In this document: positions 8,884-18,497 of the stretch, piece by piece
Numbering within the stretch: position 1 is the stretch's first letter
Layout of the letters: every line of letters begins with the position of its first letter
Source of the DNA: an uncultured Bacillota bacterium
GTDB taxonomy: Bacteria; Bacillota_I; Bacilli_A; RFN20; CAG-288
Direction of reading: 5' to 3'
Length of the DNA stretch: 64,000 nucleotides
Assembly (NCBI GenBank): GCA_949282275.1
Contig: CASDOO010000010.1
Location: 133,481 to 197,480, forward strand
The notes under the pieces: generated by a model
The model's input: only the letters and a program-made list of their open reading frames with translations
What the model was told of the DNA's origin: nothing
Databases searched by the model: none
Position numbers and translations under genes: made by a program

Positions 8884-8897
8884 TGAAAGCGATTTCA
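8884..8897 (+). promoter_or_regulatory. cre-like operator, copy 1
   Basis: TGAAAGCGATTTCA differs from the near-palindromic cre core TGAAAGCGCTTTCA at one position. It is the kind of site bound by CcpA and other LacI-family repressors. It sits inside the repeated 20-mer 8881-8900, about 250 bp upstream of the -10 box. Confidence 0.55.
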
Positions 8898-8951
8898 TAG
8901 AAAAAGAGTCAAAAGGCAAAAGTGTAGAATTCTATAGGATTTGATTTGTTT

Positions 8952-8965
8952 TGAAAGCGATTTTA
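8952..8965 (+). promoter_or_regulatory. cre-like operator, copy 2
   Basis: TGAAAGCGATTTTA is the second copy, 68 bp (six to seven helical turns) after the first. Paired sites suggest cooperative or looping control of the downstream lipoprotein and opp genes. Confidence 0.5.
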
Positions 8966-9145
8966 TAGATTTATAAAATGTACAATTAAAATAAAAAGCA
9001 CGGAAAAAAGAGAACAACACGTATATATAGGTGTTAAGAATAAAATATTAGTTAGATAAAAAATAAAATAATTTTTCCTATTTTTTGGTTTTTTCGGTCA
9101 AAACTTGTTCTTTTCTTTGCCTTTTTCGAGAAAGGCAGGCTTGCA

Positions 9146-9151
9146 TATAAT
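9146..9151 (+). promoter_or_regulatory. -10 box for the lipoprotein/opp group
   Basis: A perfect TATAAT 29 nt before ATG 9181. No good -35 at the right distance, as for many promoters in this window. The leader holds the strong Shine-Dalgarno AAGGAGGAAAA. Confidence 0.5.
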
Positions 9152-9180
9152 AATCGGGCTTTAGATTAAGGAGGAAAACC

Positions 9181-11055
9181 ATGCATAAAAGATTTTCTGT
9201 GTTGGCCTTAGTCTTGTTTTCCGTTTTCGGCCTCTCTTTGGCTTCCTGCCAAAACACAGGCGGAAACAGCTCGACGACTGGTGGTACCAATACCGGTACT
9301 GGCGAGTCCACCACGAGCCCGACGACAACGGAAATCAAGTCGATGACCTTCAAGAGGTATGACGGCCATCCTGCCGTCGGCGAAGCCATTGATTTGGATG
9401 ATTACATTCAGTTCAAGGACGCCAATGACCAGACCCTCGATCCCAAAACGGTCGAATATGATGTGACGATGCCGGAAAGCATGAAGGAGATTGCATCTCT
9501 CGATGGGCATGTCCTGACCTTCAAGAAGGAAGGCGAAGTCACCGTTCGCGCCAGCCATGGCGATATGACGGCAAACTTTACGGCTTCCGCTTATTCCGAG
9601 CTCAAGAGCCGCTATGTCGAATATGTCCAGAATGTCACGAAGGACTACTTCATCTCGACCTTCGGCGGCATCCGGCAAGAGAATGGAAACGACTATGTCG
9701 GTGCCCTTCCCTATGGCGTCATGCATGATGCGAACTACTTTGCCTATAACTTCAGCGTCGACATCCAAGGCGCTCCGGACAATTGGCAAGGACTCTTCCA
9801 GGCCGGAGACAATACGGCCTATCAGTTCGAGGCCCCTTCCCTGGATTCCGAACAGGACGAAGTCCGGTTCATCGGCGGAAGTTCCGGAAACCCCATCAAC
9901 CTTTACTACCTGAACATGGACTATCCCATCAATGGCTCTACCGTCACGACTCAGCCGAGTTTTCTTCCCGATGTCTGGAACGAGGCTCTTGGCGTCACCG
10001 GCGATGTTCTCTTCTTCAATGCCGCCACCCTGGGATCCTTCCTTTCCAACTCTTTGGGTCTCTCCTTCAACGAGGGCTATGAGCTCTATGGCGGCGAGAT
10101 TGCCTTCGTCGAGGATGGCAACTACTTCGTCAACTACGGAACGGAAGTAAAGACGGGTGACTATCCTGTCCTCAACCTCCTCATCCAGGATTCCAGAACA
10201 GGCGAAATCCTCCTCGGTGGCATGTACGCCCTCATCACGGATCCGGCAGCCCTTGGCATCAAGGGCATCGACACGGCCGTCGAGAACAAGTTCACGCCGC
10301 CTCCGGTCCAGGATCCTGGCGTTGCCGACATGTTCACCACGGTCGTCGATGGCAAGAACTTCACTCTTGAAGTCGATGGTTATTGGTGCGACATGACTGG
10401 CCAGCCTGTCAGCGAAGATGAGCTTGGATCCATTCAGGATCAGGCTACCTTCCTTCCCGGAAACTTCGATACGACAAGCTATTACACGGAAGACGGAATC
10501 CTTGTCTCTGCCGGAAACGGAACCCAGTTCGGCGAATTCGCCAATAAGGGACAGATTCTCTATCGTCCGACGGAAGACGGAACGGCCAGCGAAAGATACA
10601 CCAATCTGACGACGCATGAAGACGGATCGATTTCCGGGGTCAGCGATACCTATACCGCTGAGCCGGTTAAGGATTCCACTGGCGATATCTGGAAGGACTT
10701 CGACAACATTACCCTTGCCACCTGTGCCTCCGGATTCAAGAACGTTGTCATCATGACGGCTGACGAAACCAATGATGAGACGGGACACTACTGGACGGTC
10801 TCCATCAGCCAGAACCAAGATGCCTTCCTTGGTGGATTGTTCAAGGCGATTCCCTTCTTCGGAACGGCTCTCGACCAGACCTTCTCCACCTCGTCGAACC
10901 AAACGTCCCTCTACTCCATGACTTCTCCCACCATCATCTTCGACGAAATAACGATGTTGGTCCAGGTCTTCCTTAACTGGGACGGCACTTATGGCTACAC
11001 CTTCAACTTCCGTATCTCCGATATCGGTGAGACGGTTCTTCCTTCCATCGCATAA
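9181..11055 (+). CDS. Large secreted lipoprotein of unknown function, first gene before oppA
   Basis: 624 residues. A lipoprotein signal peptide ends in the lipobox LASC (Cys at about 23), followed by a low-complexity Gly/Thr/Ser linker to about residue 50. Residues 55-140 look like an immunoglobulin-like or Big-type beta domain (VTVRASHGDMTANFTASA). The rest is beta-rich and Asp/Asn/Gly-rich, with no enzyme motif I can identify. It would be anchored on the outer face of the membrane. It has its own promoter and paired cre-like sites, and a terminator-like hairpin separates it from oppA, so it is probably made in excess over the transporter. A role in capturing or processing external polymer is an inference from position. 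Confidence 0.8.
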   Translation: MHKRFSVLALVLFSVFGLSLASCQNTGGNSSTTGGTNTGTGESTTSPTTTEIKSMTFKRYDGHPAVGEAIDLDDYIQFKDANDQTLDPKTVEYDVTMPESMKEIASLDGHVLTFKKEGEVTVRASHGDMTANFTASAYSELKSRYVEYVQNVTKDYFISTFGGIRQENGNDYVGALPYGVMHDANYFAYNFSVDIQGAPDNWQGLFQAGDNTAYQFEAPSLDSEQDEVRFIGGSSGNPINLYYLNMDYPINGSTVTTQPSFLPDVWNEALGVTGDVLFFNAATLGSFLSNSLGLSFNEGYELYGGEIAFVEDGNYFVNYGTEVKTGDYPVLNLLIQDSRTGEILLGGMYALITDPAALGIKGIDTAVENKFTPPPVQDPGVADMFTTVVDGKNFTLEVDGYWCDMTGQPVSEDELGSIQDQATFLPGNFDTTSYYTEDGILVSAGNGTQFGEFANKGQILYRPTEDGTASERYTNLTTHEDGSISGVSDTYTAEPVKDSTGDIWKDFDNITLATCASGFKNVVIMTADETNDETGHYWTVSISQNQDAFLGGLFKAIPFFGTALDQTFSTSSNQTSLYSMTSPTIIFDEITMLVQVFLNWDGTYGYTFNFRISDIGETVLPSIA

Positions 11056-11073
11056 AAATTGACAAAAGGGCAC

Positions 11074-11101
11074 AAGGGGAAGTTCGAAAGAGTTTCCCCT
11101 T
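11074..11101 (+). terminator. Terminator or attenuator between the lipoprotein and oppA
   Basis: AAGGGGAA (11074-11081) pairs perfectly with TTCCCCTT (11094-11101) around a 12-nt loop. Only a short T-containing tail (TGCTTGCG) follows, so termination should be partial. No separate strong promoter is seen before oppA, so read-through is likely. Confidence 0.5.
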
Positions 11102-11128
11102 TGCTTGCGTCAAGAAAGGATAATGTAA

Positions 11129-13852
11129 ATGAAAAAAAGAATAACAACGGCATTTGCCCTTCTGGCATCCCTTGGCGTTCTTGCTTCTTGCCAGCCAGGC
11201 GGAACCAGCAGCGGAGGCACCGGAAACAACGATCCGACCAAGAGCTACACCTACAACACCTATCTTGAGACGAATCCCAAGACATGGAATGTCCACAACT
11301 GGCAGACGAACGACGAGGCCTATATCAATTCCTTCACCGAAATCGGCCTCTATGACGTCATCCTCAACCAGACCAAGGACGGCTATGAGTTCATGCCGGA
11401 GATGGCAAGCGGACTTCCGGTCGAGATGGCCGATCCGAGCATCAATCTCACGGCGGATGAATTGGATGCCTATTATGGCGACAACAACCCCGCCACGGGC
11501 ATGGTTTGGGACATTCCCCTCAACCAGAGCGCCAAGTGGGAGGATGGTCAAGCCATCAAGGCCGTCGACTATGTCGAGTCCATGAAGAGGCTTCTCGATC
11601 CTGCGCTTGTCAACTATCGTGCCGATGGTTACTACAACGGCAACATGGTCATTGCCAATGCCGAGACCTATTACAAGCAGGGCCGTACCACGGTCGAGCC
11701 TGCTTACGACTACATCAACCTGACGACCGGTCAGCTGGATTCCCAGGCCGGACAGGATGGCAAGTGGTACATCAACCTCGGCAAGTACACGCCGTATGTT
11801 GCCAGCGTCTTCAGCAATGCCGACGATACCATGACCTTCTATACCGTTCTCAACAATCGTTCTCAAAAGGAGAGCGATGCCGTCGAGCTTGCTGCAAAGA
11901 GAATCACGACTTCTGTCGCCTACTACTTCCTCCATTGTGTCGATAGAGAGGACGGAAAGTACAGCGCCTTCTTCAATAACAACAAGGCAGACTGGGAAAA
12001 GGCCGAGACGCCCTCCGATGTCACGCAGACGATGCTCGAGAACCATCCCGACATCGACATTTCGGATTTTGACTATGTCGAAGTCAAGGTGCCTTCTTCG
12101 CTGGACAGCAGTGAACTCAACGACACCTATTCTTCTGCGGAGTTGAAGCAGGATCTTCAGACCTTCGTCTCTGCCCTTGGACGCGGTAGCGGTGCTGCCA
12201 CCAAGGAATTCGCTTGGGAACTCCCGCTCTTCTGCTCCGTCTACAATGATGACGAAATGGTTTGGGAAAATGTCGGTATCCGCGCCGTCGATGATTACAC
12301 GATCCGTCTCTATCTCTCCAAGGAAATCACCGAGCTCAACCTCAAGTTCGCCCTTTCTTCCAACTGGCTCGTTCGTACCGATCTCTATGATAGCCTGACC
12401 CAGAGCACGGGCGCTTCTTCCAAGGCGACTCGCTATGCCACTTCTTCTGTCGACAACTACATGTCCTATGGCCCCTACAAGCTGACCGCCTACGAATCCG
12501 GAAAGACCATCACGATCGAGAGAAACGATCAGTGGTATGGTTACACCGACGGAAAGCACAACGGTCAGTTCCAGATGACCAAGATCAATACGAGGATCAT
12601 CACCGATCACAATACGGCGATGACTTTGTTCAAGCAGGGACAGCTCGACGACATCACCCTCAACGCTACCGACATGAAGGAATTCGGCTCCTCCTCCAGA
12701 AGAACCACGACCTATGAGTCCTATACCCAGAAGATCACCTTCAACACCGATTGGTCGAAGCTTCTCCAGCGTCAGTCTGGTAACGGCGTCAACAAGACCG
12801 TCCTGAGCAACATCAACTTCCGCAAGGGTCTCTCCCTCGGCATCGACAGAAACAATCTTGCTGCTACCACGACCGCCGGCTCCAAGGCCTTTACCGGATT
12901 GCTCAACGACCTTTACCTTGCCGATGTCGAGAACGGAACCTCCTTCCGCTCCACGAAGCAAGGAAAGTCTGTCTACAATGCGGTCTATGGCACGCTTGGC
13001 GGTGATGGACAGAGCAATACGCCGCTTGCCGAAAACCTGAATGGCTACAATGCCACGGCTGCTCTTCATTACGCTGCCCTCGGCATCCAGGAAGAACTCG
13101 GGAGCACTCGCGAAGGCCATCTCCAGAAGGGAGACAAGATCGAAATCGAGCTTCGTGTCTACGACAGCGAATCCGAGACCACCGTTGCCCTTCGCAACTT
13201 CCTCAACAACGCCTTCGTCAATGTCATCAACGCGGTCAACGAAGAACTGGGTCTTACTGGAAGGGATGCTCTCTCCATCAACCTGTCTCTCCAGAAGGAC
13301 GAAAACTACTACGAGACCGCCAAGCAGGGCAACTTCGACATGATCTTCTCCATCTGGGGCGGCGCCGCCATCGACCCGTATCACATGATGCAGGTCTATT
13401 GCGATTCCACCTATGATTCCTGCTGCGAATACGGCTTCAAGGGCAAACAGGACGAGACCTTCATCGGAATCGATGCCAATGGCGACGGAAAGATAGATGC
13501 CACGGACAACAACGGCGATGGCGTCTACGACGCTGGCACCGAGTGGAAGAGCTTCAACGACTGGTATACCGAAATGGCCGATACCCTTACCGGCGAAGAG
13601 GATACCGAGAGAAGGCTCAACATCCTTGCCGGACTGGAAGCCGGAATCGTCAACCGCTTCGAGGCCATTCCGCTTGTTGCCAGAGGCACGTCCTCTCTGA
13701 CCTCCTTCAAGGTCGAGAACGCGACGGATGTCTATGTCTCCATGGTCGGCTACGGCGGAATCCGCTTCATGACCTTCAACTACAACGATGCCGATTGGGC
13801 TGCCTTCGTCAAGGAGCAGGGAACCAATCTCGAAAACCTCTACAAGGCCTAA
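11129..13852 (+). CDS. oppA: Oligopeptide ABC transporter substrate-binding lipoprotein OppA, enlarged
   Basis: 907 residues against about 540-600 for standard OppA (SBP_bac_5). A lipoprotein signal ends LASC, then a Gly/Ser linker. Family signatures include YLETNPKTWNVHNW near the N-terminus, AVDYVESMKRLLDPAL, YMSYGPYKLTAYESGKTI, INFRKGLSLGIDRNNLA and a C-terminal QGNFDMIFSIWGG. The extra length is spread through the two lobes. Unlike ecto-ATPase OppA of some mycoplasmas, I see no GxxxxGK(S/T) loop. Residues about 782-802 (DANGDGKID, NNGDGVYD) form two adjacent calcium-binding-type loops like EF-hand or dockerin loops, unusual for OppA. It should deliver peptides to OppBCDF encoded next. Confidence 0.93.
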   Translation: MKKRITTAFALLASLGVLASCQPGGTSSGGTGNNDPTKSYTYNTYLETNPKTWNVHNWQTNDEAYINSFTEIGLYDVILNQTKDGYEFMPEMASGLPVEMADPSINLTADELDAYYGDNNPATGMVWDIPLNQSAKWEDGQAIKAVDYVESMKRLLDPALVNYRADGYYNGNMVIANAETYYKQGRTTVEPAYDYINLTTGQLDSQAGQDGKWYINLGKYTPYVASVFSNADDTMTFYTVLNNRSQKESDAVELAAKRITTSVAYYFLHCVDREDGKYSAFFNNNKADWEKAETPSDVTQTMLENHPDIDISDFDYVEVKVPSSLDSSELNDTYSSAELKQDLQTFVSALGRGSGAATKEFAWELPLFCSVYNDDEMVWENVGIRAVDDYTIRLYLSKEITELNLKFALSSNWLVRTDLYDSLTQSTGASSKATRYATSSVDNYMSYGPYKLTAYESGKTITIERNDQWYGYTDGKHNGQFQMTKINTRIITDHNTAMTLFKQGQLDDITLNATDMKEFGSSSRRTTTYESYTQKITFNTDWSKLLQRQSGNGVNKTVLSNINFRKGLSLGIDRNNLAATTTAGSKAFTGLLNDLYLADVENGTSFRSTKQGKSVYNAVYGTLGGDGQSNTPLAENLNGYNATAALHYAALGIQEELGSTREGHLQKGDKIEIELRVYDSESETTVALRNFLNNAFVNVINAVNEELGLTGRDALSINLSLQKDENYYETAKQGNFDMIFSIWGGAAIDPYHMMQVYCDSTYDSCCEYGFKGKQDETFIGIDANGDGKIDATDNNGDGVYDAGTEWKSFNDWYTEMADTLTGEEDTERRLNILAGLEAGIVNRFEAIPLVARGTSSLTSFKVENATDVYVSMVGYGGIRFMTFNYNDADWAAFVKEQGTNLENLYKA

Positions 13853-13881
13853 TCGATTCTTAGCGAATCCTGAACATAGTG

Positions 13882-13907
13882 ACGACACCGGGTCTGCCTG
13901 GTGTCGT
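13882..13907 (+). terminator. Strong hairpin between oppA and oppB (partial terminator)
   Basis: ACGACACC (13882-13889) pairs with GGTGTCGT (13900-13907), extended inward by GG/CC, with a small loop. A mixed T-rich tail (TTGCTATGTCTTTG) follows. A leaky terminator here would give more binding protein than membrane subunits, a common arrangement in opp operons. Confidence 0.65.
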
Positions 13908-13973
13908 TGCTATGTCTTTGTTTCTTCCTACGACTGCCGTTAGACGACGAAAGAACATCTGAGAGAGAACAAT

Positions 13974-15017
13974 ATGCGCAATTCAAAACAGATGCTGTCC
14001 TACATTCTCCAGCGTCTCCTTCTCATGGTCGTGACATTCCTCATCATTTTCTTCGTTTGCTTTATCTTGATTCGACTTCTGCCGATCGATCCGGCGACTG
14101 GTGCCGGAAAGGATCCGGAAGTTTTTTACATGATGCAGGTCAACATGGGCAGGATGTACAGGGGAGAGGATGGCCAATATTATGACGTCCCGGTTCTTCA
14201 GCAGCTGTGGACGTTCCTTTGCAACCTTGTCAACCCTGCTTCCTATATCGATTCCAATGGTCAGGTCCAGTATGTTTCCCGCTGGGGCTATTCCTGGCAG
14301 ATCAGCTGGCTTGCCTCCCCGATGGAAATCCTTGGAAGACAGCTTCCCCCGACCGTCCTCATCAACGTCTATTCCATCATCCTTTCCATTCCGATCGGCA
14401 TTGGCCTTGGTATCTACATGGCCCTGAAGAAGAACAAGTGGCAGGATAGCACTCTTAGCGTCCTCGTCATGCTTTTCATCTCCGTCCCGAGTTTCGTCTA
14501 TGCCTTCCTTCTCCAGTACCTCTTTGCCTATGTCTGGAACATCCTTCCGCCAATCCGTGCCGACTTTGCCGGTTCCTGGTTCACTTGGGATATGTTCAAG
14601 TCCATGATCCTTCCTGTCCTGGCGATGTCCTTCGGCTCGATTGCCGGCTTTGCGCGCTATACCCGTGCCGAGCTGACGGAGGTGTTGACTTCCGACTTCA
14701 TGCTCCTTGCCAGGACGAAGGGCCTTTCCCGCTCCCAGGCCACCTTCCGCCATGCCTTCCGCAACTCCCTCGTCCCGATCTTCCCGATGATTCTCGGTCA
14801 GTTCATTTCCGTTCTCTCCGGTTCGATCATCATCGAACAGATCTTCAGCGTCAACGGCGTCGGTGCCCTCTTCCTCCAGTCCATCCAGATGCGTGACTAC
14901 GACGTCTTCCAGTTCGTCGGCATGTTCTATGTCCTCATCGGACTTGTCGGAACGCTTGTCGTCGATGTCTCCTATGGCCTCGTCGATCCTCGAATCCGTA
15001 TGGGAGGTAAAAAGTAA
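13974..15017 (+). CDS. oppB: Oligopeptide ABC transporter permease OppB
   Basis: 347 residues with six TM segments. TM1 is at about 10-32 and is followed by an outside loop of about 90 residues. The cytosolic EAA loop is clear (TRAELTEVLTSDFMLLARTKG, then RHAFRNSLVP) and would dock on the OppD/OppF ATPases. GVGALFLQSIQMRDYDV near the C-terminus is typical of OppB/DppB. It ends with TAA directly joined to the ATG of oppC. It forms the peptide channel with OppC. Confidence 0.95.
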   Translation: MRNSKQMLSYILQRLLLMVVTFLIIFFVCFILIRLLPIDPATGAGKDPEVFYMMQVNMGRMYRGEDGQYYDVPVLQQLWTFLCNLVNPASYIDSNGQVQYVSRWGYSWQISWLASPMEILGRQLPPTVLINVYSIILSIPIGIGLGIYMALKKNKWQDSTLSVLVMLFISVPSFVYAFLLQYLFAYVWNILPPIRADFAGSWFTWDMFKSMILPVLAMSFGSIAGFARYTRAELTEVLTSDFMLLARTKGLSRSQATFRHAFRNSLVPIFPMILGQFISVLSGSIIIEQIFSVNGVGALFLQSIQMRDYDVFQFVGMFYVLIGLVGTLVVDVSYGLVDPRIRMGGKK

Positions 15018-16721
15018 ATGAACGAGAACAAGATTGTCCTCGCCAATGCGGACGAGGCAGAAAACAAGCTGGTCGCCTCCCTTACCAAGGACGACTTCCA
15101 GTTCGTCCAGGAGCAGAGCGAAATCCACGACCAGGCTTTCGAGACGAAGCCGATCAGCTACATCCATGATTGCTGGCGCCGTTTTGCCAAGAACAAGAGC
15201 TCCATCGTCGGCGGCATCATCATTCTTCTCATCATCCTCTACGCCATCATCGTTCCCTTCGTCGAACCCAAGGCCCACGTCAGCCAGAGGGACTTCCCCA
15301 ATGGCTATCAGGACATCAACTTCCGTTATGCGACGCCCTACTGGTCCATCTTCGACGGAACGGGCTTCTGGGATGGCACGACCGTCCGTACCGTTTCCGA
15401 GAACGATTACCTTATCTATCAATATGATGATGGAAACCGTCCTCGCGCCGAGCTGATCTCGAGAAACGAGAGCAGCCAGACAATCGGATCCACGGTCCTG
15501 ACGACGGTCACCTATACCATTCGCGAAGACACCTATGCCATCGGTTGCAAGAACATCACCATCAGCCAGGCGGAATACCAGAGGCTGACCCAGTACGAGC
15601 AGGAACAAGGCATCTACCATACGGAGAACTCCATCTCCAAGCCCTTCGTCGATGCCTCGACCTATCTTGAGGGGTATAGAGCCCAGCTTGAGGAAGAGAT
15701 GGCAAACGGAGCCAACCTGACCCTGCCTCTCATCGACGGCATCATCGACTACATGTCCAACTACTATAACCAAAATCCGAATGTCTATTTCGCCTTGACC
15801 GCCAAGAACCCGACGACGGGCCAATATTCGCAGAACCGTTACTTCCCTGTCCTGGACGCCAACGGAGAACCCGTTTCCATCTATGCCAAGGACGAGAACG
15901 GAGACGAGGTCTATTATCGTCCGACGACCAACGAAGTCACGATCCGTGTCGATTACTTCGATTGGTTCGTCTATCGCTATGGCTTCCAGCCCTATTCCCT
16001 CTTTGGCACCAATGCCCAGGGACAGGATATCTTCCTCCGTCTTGCGGAGGGTGCCCGCTTCTCCCTCATCCTTGGTGTCTGCATCTCGCTTGTCAACTTC
16101 ATCATCGGCCTTATCTGGGGTGCCGTTTCCGGCTATTACGGCGGAAAGGTCGACCTCTTCATGGAAAGATGCACCGATATCATTGCCAACGTCCCTTCCA
16201 TCATCATTCTGACCATCTGCCAGATCCAATTCCTGAACAACTATGCCCTCAACAGCGCCCTTGGAAGCGGAGGCATGATCATCCTTGCCGTCCTCGTGGC
16301 TTTCGTCTACAACGGGTGGACGGGCGTCGCATCGACGACACGTATGCAGTTCTATCGATTCAAGAGCCAGGAATATGTCCTTGCCAGCCGTACCTTGGGC
16401 GCCAGGGACAGAAGGCTTATCTTCCGCCACATTTTGCCCAATGCCGTCGGAACCTTGGTCACGTCTTCCGTCCTCATGGTCCCGAGCATCATCTTCTCCG
16501 AGTCCTCCCTCTCCTATCTCGGCATCATCGACTTTGCGTCCTCCGGCCTTTCCTCCATCGGTACCCTGCTCAACGAAGGACAGCAAGCCGGCCTTGCCAA
16601 CTATCCGCACATGCTTCTCTTCCCCTGCATCGTCATTTCGCTCTTGATGATCTGCTTCAATCTCTTCGGAAACGGCCTGAGAGATGCCTTCAACACATCC
16701 CTGAAAGGTAGCGAGGACTAG
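15018..16721 (+). CDS. oppC: Oligopeptide ABC transporter permease OppC with a large extracytoplasmic insertion
   Basis: 567 residues, almost twice the usual 300. A cytosolic N-terminus of about 60 residues leads to the WRRFAKNKSSIVGG entry into TM1 (about 62-83). About 240 residues then lie outside the cell before the normal permease domain resumes at LFGTNAQGQDIFLR (near residue 327). The EAA loop (YVLASRTLGARDRRLIFRHI) and the final segments are standard. The insertion is rich in Tyr, Asn, Thr and Glu and could contact the enlarged OppA. ATG follows the oppB stop without a gap. Confidence 0.94.
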   Translation: MNENKIVLANADEAENKLVASLTKDDFQFVQEQSEIHDQAFETKPISYIHDCWRRFAKNKSSIVGGIIILLIILYAIIVPFVEPKAHVSQRDFPNGYQDINFRYATPYWSIFDGTGFWDGTTVRTVSENDYLIYQYDDGNRPRAELISRNESSQTIGSTVLTTVTYTIREDTYAIGCKNITISQAEYQRLTQYEQEQGIYHTENSISKPFVDASTYLEGYRAQLEEEMANGANLTLPLIDGIIDYMSNYYNQNPNVYFALTAKNPTTGQYSQNRYFPVLDANGEPVSIYAKDENGDEVYYRPTTNEVTIRVDYFDWFVYRYGFQPYSLFGTNAQGQDIFLRLAEGARFSLILGVCISLVNFIIGLIWGAVSGYYGGKVDLFMERCTDIIANVPSIIILTICQIQFLNNYALNSALGSGGMIILAVLVAFVYNGWTGVASTTRMQFYRFKSQEYVLASRTLGARDRRLIFRHILPNAVGTLVTSSVLMVPSIIFSESSLSYLGIIDFASSGLSSIGTLLNEGQQAGLANYPHMLLFPCIVISLLMICFNLFGNGLRDAFNTSLKGSED

Positions 16722-16724
16722 AAA

Positions 16725-18497
16725 ATGGAAACCTCGAGAAACGAAAAGAACAAGATTCTTGAAGTCAAGAACCTTCGCATCTCCTTCAAGACCAACGGCG
16801 GCACCGTCAAGGCCGTCCGCGGCATCGACTTTTCCCTCTATCGCGGAAAGGTCCTGGCAATCGTCGGCGAATCCGGTTCCGGAAAGTCCGTCACGTCCAA
16901 GGCAGTCCTCGGCATCCTTGCCAACAACAAAATCGTCGAGGATGGCCAGATCATCTTCGATGGCAAGGACCTTCTCAAGCTTAGCGAGGATGAATTCACC
17001 AAGATCCGTGGCGTGAAGATTTCCATGATCTTCCAGGATCCGCTCTCCTCCCTTGACCCCATCATCACCGTCGGCAAGCAGCTGACCGAAGCCATGGTCC
17101 TGAAGAACAAGGCTTCCAGAAAGGAAGCCTCGGCCTTCATCCGCCGCATCGATTCCGCCATGAAGAGGCTTCTTCCCGGCGAGGCCAATCGTATCCAGGA
17201 ATTCGGAAAGGCGCTTTCCAAGAACGGCTCTGCCGAGGAAGGCGATATCGTTACCCTCTTCCAGAAGGCCTATGTCCTGGCCCAGGACGAGAGGAAGGAA
17301 AACGTGAACCGTCTCCTTCCCGAAGTCGAGGCTATCCTCGAAGGTTGGGAAGGAAAGGACTTTGCCGCCATCAAGGCTTCCATCCGCGGACTCTACCATC
17401 ACCTCCCCAGTCTTCGTTCTGCCCTCTCCTATCAAAGCGACAATGTCGTCGATGTCTTCAAGACCGTCTGCGAGGACTACTTCTCCGCGATTGAAAGATC
17501 GAAGAAGCTTCTTCGTCAGAGGGAGGCCATCCTCAAGCGCTTCGGAAAGGACGATATCTTCGACCTGCCTCCGAGCCAAAGGGCCAACATGCAGGAGGTC
17601 GTCATCGAGCCGGAAGAATACATCAAGAACATTCGCAAGACTGTCGAGAACTTCCTTGCCCGTCTTCGCGAGATTGCTGCCATGGACACCCAGCATGCGG
17701 AGAAGAGAGGCAGCGGACTCTTTGAGGCCTATAAGAAAAATGCCATCGAGAAAGTCCATGTCCTGAGTGCCGCCGAGGCCAAGGAAAGGGCGTTGGCGCT
17801 TCTCAAGGACGTCGGCATTCCCGAACCGGAAAGACGCTTCAACCAATACCCCTTCGAGTTCTCCGGCGGTATGCGTCAGAGAATCGTCATTGCCATCGCG
17901 CTTTCCTCCAACCCGGACATCCTCATCTGCGATGAGCCGACGACTGCCCTTGACGTCACCATCCAGGCCCAGATCCTTGAACTCATCAAGAGGCTCAAGG
18001 AGGAAAAGAACCTCTCCATCATCTTCATCACCCACGATCTTGGTGTCGTCGCGAACATGGCCGATGACATTGCCGTCATGTATGCCGGAAAGATCGTCGA
18101 GTATGGAACGGTCTACGACATCTTCTATGATCCGCGCCATCCCTATACCTGGGCTCTTCTCGGCTCCATGCCCGACCTGAAGACCAAGGAGAAGCTCAAT
18201 GCCATCCCCGGCACGCCGCCCAACATGCTTCTTCCGCCCAAGGGCGATGCTTTCGCCGCCAGAAACAAGTTCGCCGTCAAGGAAGACTTCGTCCGGCAGC
18301 CCCCCTACTTCCAGGTCAGCTCGACCCACTACGCCGCGACATGGCTTCTCCATCCGGAAGCCCCGGATGTCCAGGCACCCGCAATCGTCAGCAAGCGCAT
18401 TGCCGAATCCCTTGAGGCAAACGGCAACAACAGGCCGGAACCCGACAATCGGAAGAACTCCATCCTCAACTACATCGGAGGTGAAGACAATGAGTGA
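16725..18497 (+). CDS. oppD: Oligopeptide ABC transporter ATPase OppD with about 230-residue helical insertion
   Basis: 590 residues versus about 340 for ordinary OppD. Walker A GESGSGKS is near residue 48 and the Q-loop FQDPLSSLDP near 103. The signature FSGGMRQR is near 380, Walker B ILICDEPTTALD follows, and then the H-loop FITHDLG. Between Q-loop and signature, residues about 120-345 are an inserted charged helical region (for example SAMKRLLPGEANRIQEFGKA). The C-terminal oligopeptide-binding extension (HPYTWALLGSMPD) is present. Opp ATPases of Mollicutes carry comparable insertions. It overlaps the start of oppF by 8 nt. Confidence 0.95.
   Translation: METSRNEKNKILEVKNLRISFKTNGGTVKAVRGIDFSLYRGKVLAIVGESGSGKSVTSKAVLGILANNKIVEDGQIIFDGKDLLKLSEDEFTKIRGVKISMIFQDPLSSLDPIITVGKQLTEAMVLKNKASRKEASAFIRRIDSAMKRLLPGEANRIQEFGKALSKNGSAEEGDIVTLFQKAYVLAQDERKENVNRLLPEVEAILEGWEGKDFAAIKASIRGLYHHLPSLRSALSYQSDNVVDVFKTVCEDYFSAIERSKKLLRQREAILKRFGKDDIFDLPPSQRANMQEVVIEPEEYIKNIRKTVENFLARLREIAAMDTQHAEKRGSGLFEAYKKNAIEKVHVLSAAEAKERALALLKDVGIPEPERRFNQYPFEFSGGMRQRIVIAIALSSNPDILICDEPTTALDVTIQAQILELIKRLKEEKNLSIIFITHDLGVVANMADDIAVMYAGKIVEYGTVYDIFYDPRHPYTWALLGSMPDLKTKEKLNAIPGTPPNMLLPPKGDAFAARNKFAVKEDFVRQPPYFQVSSTHYAATWLLHPEAPDVQAPAIVSKRIAESLEANGNNRPEPDNRKNSILNYIGGEDNE

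Larger units (their letters stand above)
8823..9180 (+). other. AT-rich intergenic control region with twin operators
   Basis: About 360 bp without a gene and markedly AT-rich, especially 8970-9110. It contains two copies of a 20-bp direct repeat 68 bp apart (8881-8900 and 8949-8968, one mismatch), each holding a cre-like core, and the promoter of the lipoprotein gene at 9181. Long A/T runs just upstream of the promoter could act as an UP element. Confidence 0.7.

Noticed and set aside
11129..13852. Possible ecto-ATPase P-loop in OppA as in some mycoplasmas
   Set aside because: No GxxxxGK(S/T) is present; the nearest resemblance (YESGKT) lacks the first Gly.
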